Notes under the pieces: model-generated | The model's input: only the letters and a program-made list of their open reading frames with translations | What the model was told of the DNA's origin: nothing | The model's database searches: none | Shown: positions 35,184 through 44,923 of the stretch, in pieces | Numbering within the stretch: position 1 is the first letter of the stretch | How the letters are laid out: every line of letters begins with the position of its first letter | Translations under genes and position numbers: made by a program | NCBI GenBank assembly: GCA_041659105.1 | Contig: JBAZYX010000005.1 | Coordinates: forward strand, 1 to 64,000 | Direction: 5' to 3' | From: CAIUKV01 sp041659105 | GTDB taxonomy: Bacteria > Actinomycetota > Acidimicrobiia > IMCC26256 > PALSA-555 | DNA length: 64,000 nucleotides

Positions 35184-36377
35184 ATGCGCCGTCGACGGGC
35201 TGGTCTCGCCGTGGCCTCGCTCATCACCGCAGTCGGGGTGCTCGGCGCGCTCGCGGGGCCGGCGGGGGCGGCGGGGGCGGCGACCAAGCCCGCCGGAGCG
35301 CCGATCCCGATCCAGCTCGTCAACCTCGACGCCACCTCGTCCACCGCCTCGGCCCGCCAGGGCGCCGCCGCGGCGGTGAAGTACCTGAACCAGACCGGCG
35401 GCATCGCGGGCCGACCCGTCCAGGTCGACGAGTGCCTCACCGACCAGACACCGGAGAAGGGCAAGGCCTGCATCGACAAGGCGATCGCGGCCCCGCCCGC
35501 GGCCGTCCTGTCCGTGCAGCCCGGCACCGCCGCGGACAACCTCGCGGCGCTCACCGCCGCGGGCATCCCCTACGTCGGCCAGACCTGCAACACCAACACC
35601 ACGCTCTCGGGCCAGTTCACCTCGTTCTGCTTCGGCTCCGACTTCGTCGGCCTCTACTCGTCGTCGGCCAACTACCTCAAGACGCTCGGGACGGTGAAGA
35701 AGGCCGCCCTGCCCTACGTGAACGTCCCGGCCGCGGCCACCGGGGTCAAGGCGTACGCGACCCCCATCCTCCTGCGGGCCGGCATCGCGCCGGCGGAGGT
35801 GCCGATCCCCGAGGGAACGGCCGACGTCACCGCCACGATCACCCCCGCGATCCAGGCGAGCCCCGACGCCGTCATCAGCCTGCTCACCGGCCCCGGTTGC
35901 ATCAGCACGATCAAGCTGAAGGCGAGCCTGAACGTGGCCAAGCCGTTCGTGTTCCCGGGCATGTGCACCGACGCCGACGTGCTCGCCGACGCCGGAGCCG
36001 GGTCGAAGGGCACGCTCTACGTGCGCCAGACGATCACCACCGACAAGAGGAACGCCGACGTGAAGGCGTACCTCAAGGCGATGGCGAAGTACGCGAAGGG
36101 CGCCGACCCCGACGACATCTACGCGCAAGCCGGGTTCGCCGGCGTGATGAACCTCGCCGCGGCCATGAAGCTCGTCCCTGCCGGGACCACCGTCGACGCC
36201 ACGAGCACCACCGCCGCGTTGCGGACCGCGAAGGCGGTCCCGATGTTCCTCACCGGCGGCGCCACCTACACGTGCGACGGCAGCGCGTTCGCCGGGCTCA
36301 AGTCGCTTTGCTCGCTCCAGGCGCATGTGCTCGAGTACCAGGGCAAGGACCACTGGACCGACAAGGGCCTCTTCTGA
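35184..36377 (+). CDS. ABC transporter substrate-binding protein (Leu/Ile/Val-type)
   Basis: This 397-residue periplasmic-binding-fold type I protein has a signal peptide (residues ~1-32) and the family pattern GAAAAVKYLNQTGGIAGRPV then DKAIAAPPAAVLSVQPGTAA. It should bind a small organic ligand. No lipobox Cys is seen. The ATG follows GAAGGGG. It heads a plus-strand operon with thiolase, DUF35 and LLM genes but has no permease genes in the window, so its transporter is elsewhere, or it acts as a sensor-type binding protein. Confidence 0.83.
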   Translation: MRRRRAGLAVASLITAVGVLGALAGPAGAAGAATKPAGAPIPIQLVNLDATSSTASARQGAAAAVKYLNQTGGIAGRPVQVDECLTDQTPEKGKACIDKAIAAPPAAVLSVQPGTAADNLAALTAAGIPYVGQTCNTNTTLSGQFTSFCFGSDFVGLYSSSANYLKTLGTVKKAALPYVNVPAAATGVKAYATPILLRAGIAPAEVPIPEGTADVTATITPAIQASPDAVISLLTGPGCISTIKLKASLNVAKPFVFPGMCTDADVLADAGAGSKGTLYVRQTITTDKRNADVKAYLKAMAKYAKGADPDDIYAQAGFAGVMNLAAAMKLVPAGTTVDATSTTAALRTAKAVPMFLTGGATYTCDGSAFAGLKSLCSLQAHVLEYQGKDHWTDKGLF

Positions 36378-36396
36378 GCCGACGGAGGGCACGACC

Positions 36397-37560
36397 CTGA
36401 GCTCCGCAGCTGCCATCACCGGGATCGCGGAGATCCCACCCCGGCGGGACGCCGGTGGCGCCACCCCGATGGACTTCATCGCCCGCGTCGCCCGTGACGC
36501 GATGCTCGACGCCGCGCTCCTGCCCGCCGACGTCGACGGCCTCCTCGTGGCGCCGACGTTCCTCGGCGCACCGATCACCATCGCGTCGATGGTGGCCGAC
36601 TCCCTTGGCATCCGGCCGGCGTACTGCGACGTCGTCGACCTCGGGGGCGCGACCGCGGCCGGGATGGTGTGGCGGGCCGCCGCGGCGATCGCCGCCGGCG
36701 CCTGTCGCGCGGTCCTCTGCGTGCTCGCCGAAGCGCCCGACGCCCGCCCCGGGATGCGGCCGCTGAGCTGGCCCGGCCTCCCGCTCGCGCAGTGGGATCG
36801 CTCGTACGGACCGATGGGCGCGACGTCCGGCTACGCGCTCGCGGCCACCCGCCACGCGCACGAGTACGGAACCACCGACGCGCAGCGGGCGAAGGTCGCG
36901 GTCGACCAGCGCACCAACGCCTGCGCGAACCCGACGTCGCTCTTCTTCGGCAAGCCGATCACGGAGGACGACGTGCTCGCATCGCCGCTGGTGTGCGACC
37001 CACTCCACCTGCTCGAGATCGTGATGCCCTGCTGGGGCGCGACGGCGTTCGTGGTGGCCCGGGCCGACGTCGCGCGCACCGCGCCCCACGCGCCGGTCGA
37101 GGTGCGCGGGTTCGGCGAGCAGGTCACGCACTCGTCGCTCGTGTCGCTCCCCGACATCACCCGCACGGGAATCGTCGAGTCGGCCGGGCGCGCCTTCGCG
37201 AGCGCCGGCGTCGCCCCCGCCGACATGGACCTGCTCTCCCTGTACGACTGCTACACGATCACGGTGATCCTCACGCTCGAGGACGCCGGCTTCTGCGCGA
37301 AGGGCGAGGGCGGGCCGTTCGTCGTCGACCACGACCTCACCTACGCCGGCGATCTCCCCTGCAACACCCACGGTGGTCAGCTGTCGTACGGGCAGGCCGG
37401 GCTCGCGGGCGGTGCGAGCCACGTGACCGAGGCCGTGATCCAGCTCCGGGGCGACGCCGGCGAACGCCAGGTGGTCGACTGCGGGCTCGCCCTGGTCAAC
37501 GGCAACGGCGGCATCCTCGCCGAGCAGTGCACGCTCGTCCTCGAACGGGGCGCCTCGTGA
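36397..37560 (+). CDS. Thiolase-family protein (SCP-x-like acetyl-CoA acetyltransferase)
   Basis: This protein of about 387 residues has a thiolase fold: ITGIAEIP at the N-terminus, SYGPMGATSGYALAATRHAH, and NTHGGQLSYGQAGLAGGASH near the C-terminus, where the catalytic His lies. The next gene is a DUF35 partner; such pairs act on steroid side chains or other branched acyl-CoAs. No ATG, GTG or TTG lies in frame near the domain start. A CTG at 36397 with GGAGGG 7 nt upstream is the best start. Confidence 0.8.
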   Translation: MSSAAAITGIAEIPPRRDAGGATPMDFIARVARDAMLDAALLPADVDGLLVAPTFLGAPITIASMVADSLGIRPAYCDVVDLGGATAAGMVWRAAAAIAAGACRAVLCVLAEAPDARPGMRPLSWPGLPLAQWDRSYGPMGATSGYALAATRHAHEYGTTDAQRAKVAVDQRTNACANPTSLFFGKPITEDDVLASPLVCDPLHLLEIVMPCWGATAFVVARADVARTAPHAPVEVRGFGEQVTHSSLVSLPDITRTGIVESAGRAFASAGVAPADMDLLSLYDCYTITVILTLEDAGFCAKGEGGPFVVDHDLTYAGDLPCNTHGGQLSYGQAGLAGGASHVTEAVIQLRGDAGERQVVDCGLALVNGNGGILAEQCTLVLERGAS

Positions 37561-37982
37561 GCACGCTCGAGCCCCGTCCGGTCCCCGAGACCACCGCGTT
37601 CGCGGCGCCGTTCTGGGCGGCCGCCCGCGAGCACCGGCTGGTGCTCCAGCACTGCCCGCGCTGTGACCGCGTCCAGCACTTCCCGCGCGCCTGGTGCACG
37701 AACTGCCTCAACGACGTCATGGAGTACGTCGACGCGTCGGGCTCCGGCACCGTCTACTCGTTCACCGTCGTGCGCCGGACCCCGAACCCCGCGTTCACCG
37801 GGCGCCTGCCGTACGTGCTCGCGCTCGTCGATCTCGACGAGGGCGTGCGCATCTACACCAACATCGTCGGCTGCGACCCCGACGACGTGCGCGTCGGACA
37901 ACGGGTCCGCGCCAGCTTCGAGGACATCGACGACGAGCACTCGGTCGTCCTGTTCACCCCCACCACCGATACGGAGCCGTGA
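37557..37982 (+). CDS. DUF35 Zn-ribbon/OB-fold protein, thiolase partner
   Basis: This 141-residue protein has a four-cysteine zinc ribbon (CPRC at ~33-36, CTNC near 47-50) followed by an OB-fold domain (GTVYSFTVVRRTPNPAF, then GCDPDDVRVGQRVRASFED). DUF35 proteins bind acyl-CoA and form complexes with thiolases of the SCP-x or Ltp2 type. The GTG start overlaps the thiolase stop (GTGA), and its stop overlaps the next ATG (TGATG). Confidence 0.87.
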   Translation: MSTLEPRPVPETTAFAAPFWAAAREHRLVLQHCPRCDRVQHFPRAWCTNCLNDVMEYVDASGSGTVYSFTVVRRTPNPAFTGRLPYVLALVDLDEGVRIYTNIVGCDPDDVRVGQRVRASFEDIDDEHSVVLFTPTTDTEP

Positions 37983-38947
37983 TGGACGTCGGCATCTACC
38001 TCGACGGACGCAACCCGCCGCAGTGGGCGCGCCCGTGGCCCGAGCACTACGCGCGCACGCTCGAGCTGGTGGAGGAGGCCGAGCGACTCGGCGCCGCGTC
38101 GGTGTGGCTCTCGGAGCACCACTTCTTCGAGGACGGCTACCTCCCGCAGCCGCTCACGTTCGCCGCCGCGATCGCCGCGCGCACGTCGTCGATCCGCATC
38201 GGCACCGCGGTCCTCCTCGCCGCGCTGCGTACGCCCGCGCAGCTCGCCGAGGAGGCGGCGATCGTCGACATCCTGAGCAACGGCCGCCTCGACCTCGGCG
38301 TGGGCCTCGGCTACCGCATCCCGGAGTACGAGGGCTTCGACCGCACGTTCGACCGACGCTTCGCCCAGACCGAGGCCTGCCTGCGCGAAGTGCTCCGCCT
38401 GTGGGACGAGGGCCTCGTCACCCCGCCGCCGGTGCAACGGCCGATGTCGCTGTGGGGCGGGTTCTTCGGCCCCCGGGGCGCGCGGCTCGCGGGCGAGCTC
38501 GGGGCTGGCCTCCTCGCCGTGGATCCCGCGCTCATGGACCCGTATCGCACCGGGCTCGCCGACGGTGGCCACGACCCTGCGTCGGCGCGCTGCGCTGCGG
38601 TGGTGAACCTCGTGGTATCCGACGACCCCGAGGCCGCGTGGCCCCGCATCCGGCCCCACCTCCAGTACCAGTGGGACTCGTACAACCGCTACGCGGTGGA
38701 GGGCACCGGCGCCCCCGCGCCCCGCCCGATCGACCCCGATCGCTGGACCACTCCGGGCAAGGACGGCGCGCGGCCCCGCTTCGGTGTGTTCACGCCCGAG
38801 GAGGCTGCCGCACACATCCGCACGATCACCGACGGGCTCCCGGTCCGGCAGGTGTACCTGTGGGCGAGCATCGCGGGGATGCCCGACGACCTCGTCGAGC
38901 ACCACATGACGCTCGCGAGCACCGAGCTACGCGCCCGGCTGGCCTGA
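37982..38947 (+). CDS. LLM-class flavin/F420-dependent oxidoreductase
   Basis: This 321-residue luciferase-like TIM barrel has EEAERLGAASVWLSEHHF near the N-terminus, then RIGTAVLLAAL and ILSNGRLDLGVGLGYR, all classic LLM motifs. It uses FMN or F420; the sequence does not decide between them. The ATG overlaps the DUF35 stop by 1 bp. The 3' end overlaps the convergent RDD gene by 21 bp. Its place in the operon suggests an oxidation step on a CoA-linked or sterol-like substrate. Confidence 0.85.
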   Translation: MDVGIYLDGRNPPQWARPWPEHYARTLELVEEAERLGAASVWLSEHHFFEDGYLPQPLTFAAAIAARTSSIRIGTAVLLAALRTPAQLAEEAAIVDILSNGRLDLGVGLGYRIPEYEGFDRTFDRRFAQTEACLREVLRLWDEGLVTPPPVQRPMSLWGGFFGPRGARLAGELGAGLLAVDPALMDPYRTGLADGGHDPASARCAAVVNLVVSDDPEAAWPRIRPHLQYQWDSYNRYAVEGTGAPAPRPIDPDRWTTPGKDGARPRFGVFTPEEAAAHIRTITDGLPVRQVYLWASIAGMPDDLVEHHMTLASTELRARLA

Positions 38948-39463
38948 CGGCTCGGCTGCCTGCTTCTGGTAGCCGCGCGGGAACACCCGGGGACGGGCGG
39001 CCTCGGGGATCCAGTCGTAGACCACGACCGTCTTGCAGACCACGTCCTGGACGCTGCGGTTCCGCCGGTCGAGCACAGCGAGCAGGAGCCCGGGATAGAA
39101 CGCGGCGCAGAAGAACGCGCGCACGAACGCAACGCGGGGTGCCAACGAATGACCGTCGGCACGGACGACCCGCAGCCCGAGCAGCTGCTTGCCGATCGTG
39201 CGCCCGGTCGAGCCCCACCCGAGCGCGAGGTAGATCACGAGGATCCAGAAGATGGCCAGGCCGCTCACCCAGCCCGGCGGCGTGGGGATCTCGACCTTGT
39301 CGGAGAAGAACAGGTCCCACAGGAAGTTCACGCCGGCGACGAGGAGCAGGTAGAGCGCGAACGCGATGCCGACGTCGGCCGCGAACGCGAGGCCACGCGA
39401 CACGATCCCCGCGCGTTGGCCCTGGAGCTCGCGGGCCCGCTCGTTGCGGATCACCCGGCTCAT
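38927..39463 (-). CDS. RDD-family membrane protein
   Basis: This 178-residue protein has three or four hydrophobic segments. The RDD features are SRGLAFAADVGIAFALYLLL (the Arg/Asp of helix 1) and GRTIGKQLLGLRVVRADG. The role is unknown; some relatives are linked to transport or stress. The ATG overlaps the stop of the repeat-protein gene by 4 bp, so it ends a four- or five-gene minus-strand operon. Confidence 0.85.
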   Translation of the reverse strand: MSRVIRNERARELQGQRAGIVSRGLAFAADVGIAFALYLLLVAGVNFLWDLFFSDKVEIPTPPGWVSGLAIFWILVIYLALGWGSTGRTIGKQLLGLRVVRADGHSLAPRVAFVRAFFCAAFYPGLLLAVLDRRNRSVQDVVCKTVVVYDWIPEAARPRVFPRGYQKQAAEPSGQPGA

Positions 39464-40191
39464 CGCATCTCCCGCGGCACGCGGATCTCCGGCCCGGTGA
39501 CGTCGTAGCCCTCGAGCACGAGGTCACGCGGCTGCTTGCGCCGCAGGACCTGGTCGACGATGCGGGCCGCCAACAGGTCGAGACCCATGACCTGCACGCG
39601 CACCGCATCGACCGTCTCACCGGCGAGGCCCGTCGTGGAGTCGCGGACGATCGCGCCGATGTCCAGGTCGGCGACCACCTCTTCGATCGGCACCCGGTCG
39701 ATGATGGCGTCGATGTCGATCTTGGCCGCGATCGCGTCGACGTCGACCTTGTCGATCACGTGCTCGATGGGGATCCGATCGATCAGCGCCTCCATGTCGA
39801 TCTGGTCGAGCACGACCTCCACCACCTGCCCGATGACGGTGTGCATCGCCGCGGCCGCCTCGTCGCGGCTGAGCGTCTCGCGCCGGCGGGCCTCGGAGCG
39901 GCGCCGGTCGACCTGCCCGCCCACGGCGTCGAGCGGGCCCTTCGCCACGGCGGGCGGGAGCACCGCACGCGCCACGCGGACGCCGGCGTCGGCCATCTCG
40001 GTGGCGAGCAGTCCGGCGGCGTCCACGCCCACCTTCGCGCTGCGGGCGACGAGGTCGAACACGCTCGGCACCAGCGCGGGAGGAGCCGGCGCGGGCGGCG
40101 GGGGGACCGGGACGAGGTCGCGACCCGGCTCGGCCGCCGGGACGGGTGACGGGGCGCCCAGGTCCGGCGGCACCTCGGGCGGCCGGCTCAC
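39460..40191 (-). CDS. Protein with short Ile/Asp/Val repeats, unknown function
   Basis: This 243-residue protein has a Pro-rich N-terminus (residues ~10-45), an Ala-rich helical part, and a stretch near residues 130-190 of repeated units: IDMEALIDRIP, IEHVIDKVD, VDAIAAKID, IDAIIDRVP, IEEVVADLD, IGAIVRD. The period is about 10 to 12 residues, with Ile/Val and Asp at fixed places, like a solenoid or amphipathic strip. No signal peptide is seen. It lies between an ion channel and an RDD protein, overlapping each by 4 bp, so it may be a membrane-associated partner. Confidence 0.7.
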   Translation of the reverse strand: MSRPPEVPPDLGAPSPVPAAEPGRDLVPVPPPPAPAPPALVPSVFDLVARSAKVGVDAAGLLATEMADAGVRVARAVLPPAVAKGPLDAVGGQVDRRRSEARRRETLSRDEAAAAMHTVIGQVVEVVLDQIDMEALIDRIPIEHVIDKVDVDAIAAKIDIDAIIDRVPIEEVVADLDIGAIVRDSTTGLAGETVDAVRVQVMGLDLLAARIVDQVLRRKQPRDLVLEGYDVTGPEIRVPREMR

Positions 40192-41333
40192 GACTCCCCG
40201 GTCGGCGAGGGATCGAACGACACCGGGATCTGGCGCACGTTGGGCCGGAACTCGATCGGCGCGAGCAGCACCTCGCTCAGCCCGTAGAGCACGGGTACGT
40301 AGTCGGCCCGCAGCGTGTGCTCCCGCTCGAGGGCCTCCTCGAACGGCCGCACCGTGAAGCCGAAGTCGACGAGCGTGTCGTACACCCGCGCGAACTGCGC
40401 GCGCACCACGTCGGGGTCGATCGTCGGCGGGGCGGGAAGGGTGATGTGCTCGTGGCCCCGCACCGCGTCCAGCAACATCACCGCGCGACGGTAGAGGCTC
40501 TGGGCCTCGTGGTGCTTGGGCTGGTCGATCGCGGCGAGGACGTAGCTCGCCGTCTCGAGCACGACTCCGAGACCGACCGACCACGAGCGACCCGACTGGC
40601 GGGAGCGGAACCACAGCAGCATCGGGTACGCGGTGTGCGAGTCGTAGACGTCGGCGCACCAGTCGTCCCAGCCCCGGAACTCGGCGTACAGCGGGGCGAG
40701 GTTGCCGCCGTCGACGTAGCGCCGGAGAAACCCGAGGGGCGTGACCTGGTCGGTGAGGTCGTCGAGCGTGAGCAGCTTCGACTCCCGGCGCATGTACGCG
40801 CCGAACAGCGTGGGGAGCAGGCCGATCACCATGGCGGTGGTGAGGACGCCCATGAGCCCCTCCACCACTGCCAGGAGCCGGCTCCCGCCACCTTCGGCCA
40901 CGATGTCGCCGTAGCCGATGGTCAGGAACGTGACCCCGGAGAAGTAGACGGCCGAGACGAGGTCGTCGATCCCCTCCATGTGCTGCTGGAGGCCCCACCA
41001 GATGAGGCCCCAGCCGAACATCAAGAGCGCGACCCACACGGCGAGCAGCCCGACGAGCGACATCGGGCCGTACGGCACCAGGAACCGCTCCCTGCGCTTG
41101 GGATCGTCGATCTTGCGCGCCGCGTTCGCGTACCAGCCCCAGGTGAGCCGGTAGTAGCGGCGGGCGGCCGACCAGCGGCGGTCGCGCTGGGTGGTGATGA
41201 CGGTGGAGATGAGGTCGCGGAACGTCCCGACGACGAGCACGATCCCGAGGACCCCCACCACGAAGTGCACGACTCGCACGGGGAAAGTCAAGCAGGCAGG
41301 CCGGTCGAGTGCATCGTCCGGAGCCGCAGGCAA
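40188..41333 (-). CDS. Two-helix ion channel protein (potassium-channel-like)
   Basis: This 381-residue protein has a first helix near residues 19-42, a second near 90-115 and the K+-channel pore loop with selectivity filter TIGYGD (in GVTFLTIGYGDIV), then an inner helix. The ~200-residue cytoplasmic C-terminal domain is not an RCK domain and is unknown to me. The start is uncertain: TTG at 41333, 13 bp after the phosphoesterase stop, or GTG at 41279, closer to the first helix. Confidence 0.8.
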   Translation of the reverse strand: MPAAPDDALDRPACLTFPVRVVHFVVGVLGIVLVVGTFRDLISTVITTQRDRRWSAARRYYRLTWGWYANAARKIDDPKRRERFLVPYGPMSLVGLLAVWVALLMFGWGLIWWGLQQHMEGIDDLVSAVYFSGVTFLTIGYGDIVAEGGGSRLLAVVEGLMGVLTTAMVIGLLPTLFGAYMRRESKLLTLDDLTDQVTPLGFLRRYVDGGNLAPLYAEFRGWDDWCADVYDSHTAYPMLLWFRSRQSGRSWSVGLGVVLETASYVLAAIDQPKHHEAQSLYRRAVMLLDAVRGHEHITLPAPPTIDPDVVRAQFARVYDTLVDFGFTVRPFEEALEREHTLRADYVPVLYGLSEVLLAPIEFRPNVRQIPVSFDPSPTGES

Positions 41334-41346
41334 CGGCTCCGTCGGG

Positions 41347-42216
41347 TCAGCCGACCGCGCTCGAGCCCTTCGGCATCGGACCGCGGGCGAGGATGCTGGC
41401 CTTGGCCGAGGGCCAGTCGCTCACGAGCTCGGCGATGTTGAGCTCGTCGCCCTCCTTGTGGAACACGGTCGCGTGGCTCACGAACCCATCGCCCGTCCAC
41501 TGGTGCAGCGCCAGCATCGGCGGCTCGGTCGTGATGCGGGGAGGACAGTCCTCGTGCAGTGCCACCGCGGTCTGGTGGCAGGTGCTCGGGGCGGTGGTGA
41601 GCAGCGTGCTGCCCCACACGGTGGCCACCGGACGGTGCACGTGCCCGGCGACGATCTGGCGGACCTGGGGGTTGCGGCGGACGATCGCCTCGAAGTCGCG
41701 GGCACCGGTGAGCCCGATGCAGTCCATCCACCAGATGCCCGTGTCGAACGGCGGGTGGTGCATGAACACGAAGGTGGGCCGGTCGGGCTGCTCGCGCAGC
41801 CGCGCGTCGAGGGCCAGGAGCTGGACGGCGTCGAGCTCGCCGTCGTGGCGGCCGGGCGTGGTGGAGTCGACCGCCACGAGCCGCACGGGGAAGTCCTCCA
41901 CCGCGTAGTCGAAGGTGGGGCCGGTCACGTACGCCGGCGTGCCCAGGACGGCGCGCAGGACGTCCGGCTCGTCGTGGTTGCCCGGCACGAGGAACAGCGG
42001 CACCTCGAGCGCCGCAAGGATCTCGCCGAGCATCACGTACTCGTCGGCCGTGCCGTGGTCGGTGAGGTCACCGGTCGCGAGCACGACGTCGGGACGCGGC
42101 GTCATCGTGTTGAGGTACTCCACGGCACGCGCGAGCAGCATGTTGGAGTCGACGAACTTCCGCATGTAGCTGTCGTCGGGCGCGACGTGGAGGTCGCTGA
42201 TCTGTGCGATGAGCAC
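41347..42216 (-). CDS. Calcineurin-like metallophosphoesterase (CpdA/GpdQ type)
   Basis: This 289-residue protein has the five metallophosphoesterase motifs: ISDLHVAPDD, ATGDLTDHG, VPGNHDEPDV, MHHPPFDTG and AGHVHRP. It resembles cyclic-nucleotide or glycerophosphodiester phosphodiesterases. GTG at 42216 begins right at the domain; in-frame sequence further up is antisense to the sigma gene. It is the first of a tight operon with the ion channel, repeat protein and RDD gene, 28 bp after the sigma gene. Confidence 0.87.
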   Translation of the reverse strand: MLIAQISDLHVAPDDSYMRKFVDSNMLLARAVEYLNTMTPRPDVVLATGDLTDHGTADEYVMLGEILAALEVPLFLVPGNHDEPDVLRAVLGTPAYVTGPTFDYAVEDFPVRLVAVDSTTPGRHDGELDAVQLLALDARLREQPDRPTFVFMHHPPFDTGIWWMDCIGLTGARDFEAIVRRNPQVRQIVAGHVHRPVATVWGSTLLTTAPSTCHQTAVALHEDCPPRITTEPPMLALHQWTGDGFVSHATVFHKEGDELNIAELVSDWPSAKASILARGPMPKGSSAVG

Positions 42217-42244
42217 GGGACGGGCCGTTCGGAGGCGCGAGCCG

Positions 42245-43183
<939 letters not shown>

Positions 43184-43257
43184 GAACGACGCCTCCGAGT
43201 TCGGCCGTGCGGGACACCGGAGCGGAATCGCTCCTGCGTCTCCGCAGGTGAGACCGC

Positions 43258-43286
43258 CATTGTCCGCACTGAACGGATTCTGTCAA
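43258..43286 (-). promoter_or_regulatory. Sigma-70 promoter of the group 2 sigma gene
   Basis: On the minus strand TTGACA (43286-43281) is followed by a 17-bp spacer and ACAATG (43263-43258). This is close to consensus and gives a leader of about 70 nt. The remaining gap up to 43480 holds no gene. Confidence 0.7.
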
Positions 43287-43480
43287 GGTCGGATTTCCAC
43301 AGGCTCCGGACACGCCTCGGGACGTTGTGGATGGTGCTCCCGAGCGCTCCGGACCCCCCAGTCCTGCCGAATTCCTCGACCCCCACCCCCTTCAGTGGGG
43401 ATTCGAGCGTAGCGACCCGGGAGCACCCCTCGGACATTCGCCGACCGCGCGGGCCCGGTGGGCCGAGGCGCCCGGCGGGA

Positions 43481-44008
43481 TCAGCCCAAGAGGGAGCCGG
43501 CCCGGACGAGGGCGGCCTCGAACCCGGCCCGGGCGGGGGCGGCATCGGCCGCCCGGAGCCCCTGGAGCAGCGCCCGACCCTCGGCGAGGTCGGCCCGCTC
43601 GTCGGCCACCACGAATCCGAGCCAGCGCCGCAACGGCGCCTCCCGGACCGGGTCGGCCGACGCCAGCCAGTCCTCGTACTCCGCGAGCTTGGCCGGCAGC
43701 AGGAGCCCGTAGGCCCCGACGAGCCGGTCGGCGGTCTGCTCCAGGCCCTCCAGGTGGGCCAGCAGGTCCCGCCAGGGATCCGGGGGCTCGTCGTGCCGGT
43801 GGGGGTCGAGGCCGTTGGCGACCGGGAGCACCCGCTCGAACAGCTCGGCGTGCCAGGCGTGGTGGTGGCTCTGGCGGGCCAGGGCGAGCTTCACCTCGGG
43901 CTCCGGCGTGCTCGCCACCCAGCCCCCGAGCACCTCGAAGCACCGCAGCTCGAGCCAGCGCGCGTGAGCGATGCGCCGCGCGGAGTCGTCGATGGTGCCG
44001 GGAAGCAT
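43481..44008 (-). CDS. Helical protein, possibly ferritin-like
   Basis: This 175-residue all-helical protein has ARWLELRCFEVLGGWVAS near the N-terminus and ALARQSHHHAWHAELFERVL soon after, with Glu and His arranged as in ferritin-like di-iron bundles. A second Glu/Asp-rich pair lies around VADERADLAEG. The function is unknown; iron binding is inference. The ATG at 44008 starts just before the helices. The longer in-frame version is antisense to the EamA gene. Confidence 0.6.
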   Translation of the reverse strand: MLPGTIDDSARRIAHARWLELRCFEVLGGWVASTPEPEVKLALARQSHHHAWHAELFERVLPVANGLDPHRHDEPPDPWRDLLAHLEGLEQTADRLVGAYGLLLPAKLAEYEDWLASADPVREAPLRRWLGFVVADERADLAEGRALLQGLRAADAAPARAGFEAALVRAGSLLG

Positions 44009-44040
44009 GCAGGCAGTGTGGCCACGCCGAGCGCGCGCCG

Positions 44041-44916
44041 TCAATGTTGCGCGAGCACCGGATCCCGCCGCGGCCCCAGCTCGGCCAGCGCGATGGCGGC
44101 CAGGATGACCGCCGCCCCGAACAGCTCGACCGCCCCGAGGCGCTCGCCGTTCACGAAGCTGGCCAGGCCCGCGAACACCGGCTCGAGGAGCAGGATGAGC
44201 GCGGCCCGGGTCGGCGGGATGCGCCGTTGCCCCCACAGCTGGAGCGACAGAGCGACCGCGGAGCACGCGATGCCGGTGAAGACGATCGCGAACCACGCCG
44301 TGGGCGAGAGCTCCCCGACCCCCTGGCGGGCCATCGCGGGCAGGCCCACGATCACCAGCGTCAGCATCTGCAGGGTGGTGAACGGGATCGGGTGCAGCCG
44401 CGCCGCGTACCCGCCCTGGTACACGATCCACACCGCGAAGATGAGCGCACACGCGACGGTCAGGAGCTCGCCGCGGCCGAGCGCGAGATCGGCTCCGGTG
44501 AGCAGGTAGAGCCCGATCGTCGCGAGCACGGTCGAGCCGATGACGCGGCGCGGCGGCCACGCGCGGTTCAGCACCGCCTCCACCAGCGGTGTGAACATCA
44601 CGTAGAGCCCGGTGAGGAACGCCGACGTCGAGGGCGTCGTGTACTGCAGCCCCACAGTCTGCGTGGCGTACCCACCGAACAGCAGCACGCCCGCGATCGC
44701 GCCCACACGCAGCAGCGTGCGCCGGTCCTCGCCGTCGCGGCGCACGATCAGGATCGCGAAGGGCGCGAGGACTGCCACCGCGATGGCGAACCGGAGCACG
44801 AGGTACGCGAAGGGCGTGACGTCCTCCAGCGCGTTGTGGACGAGCGGGAACGTCATGCCGAACAGGAACGCCGCGACGACGAGCGCGCCCTCCGCGGCGA
44901 ACCGCCGCTGGTTCAC
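44041..44916 (-). CDS. EamA/DMT-family transporter
   Basis: This 291-residue protein has ten hydrophobic segments in two EamA repeats. The first repeat ends near ASVRRVIGST-like positions at residue ~150, and the second closes with LLLEPVFAGLASFVNGERLG, the family's usual end motif. It probably exports a metabolite or amino acid. The ATG is followed by a basic stretch and the first helix. It lies 32 bp upstream of the ferritin-like gene on the same strand. Confidence 0.87.
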   Translation of the reverse strand: MNQRRFAAEGALVVAAFLFGMTFPLVHNALEDVTPFAYLVLRFAIAVAVLAPFAILIVRRDGEDRRTLLRVGAIAGVLLFGGYATQTVGLQYTTPSTSAFLTGLYVMFTPLVEAVLNRAWPPRRVIGSTVLATIGLYLLTGADLALGRGELLTVACALIFAVWIVYQGGYAARLHPIPFTTLQMLTLVIVGLPAMARQGVGELSPTAWFAIVFTGIACSAVALSLQLWGQRRIPPTRAALILLLEPVFAGLASFVNGERLGAVELFGAAVILAAIALAELGPRRDPVLAQH

Positions 44917-44923
44917 GACGGTC

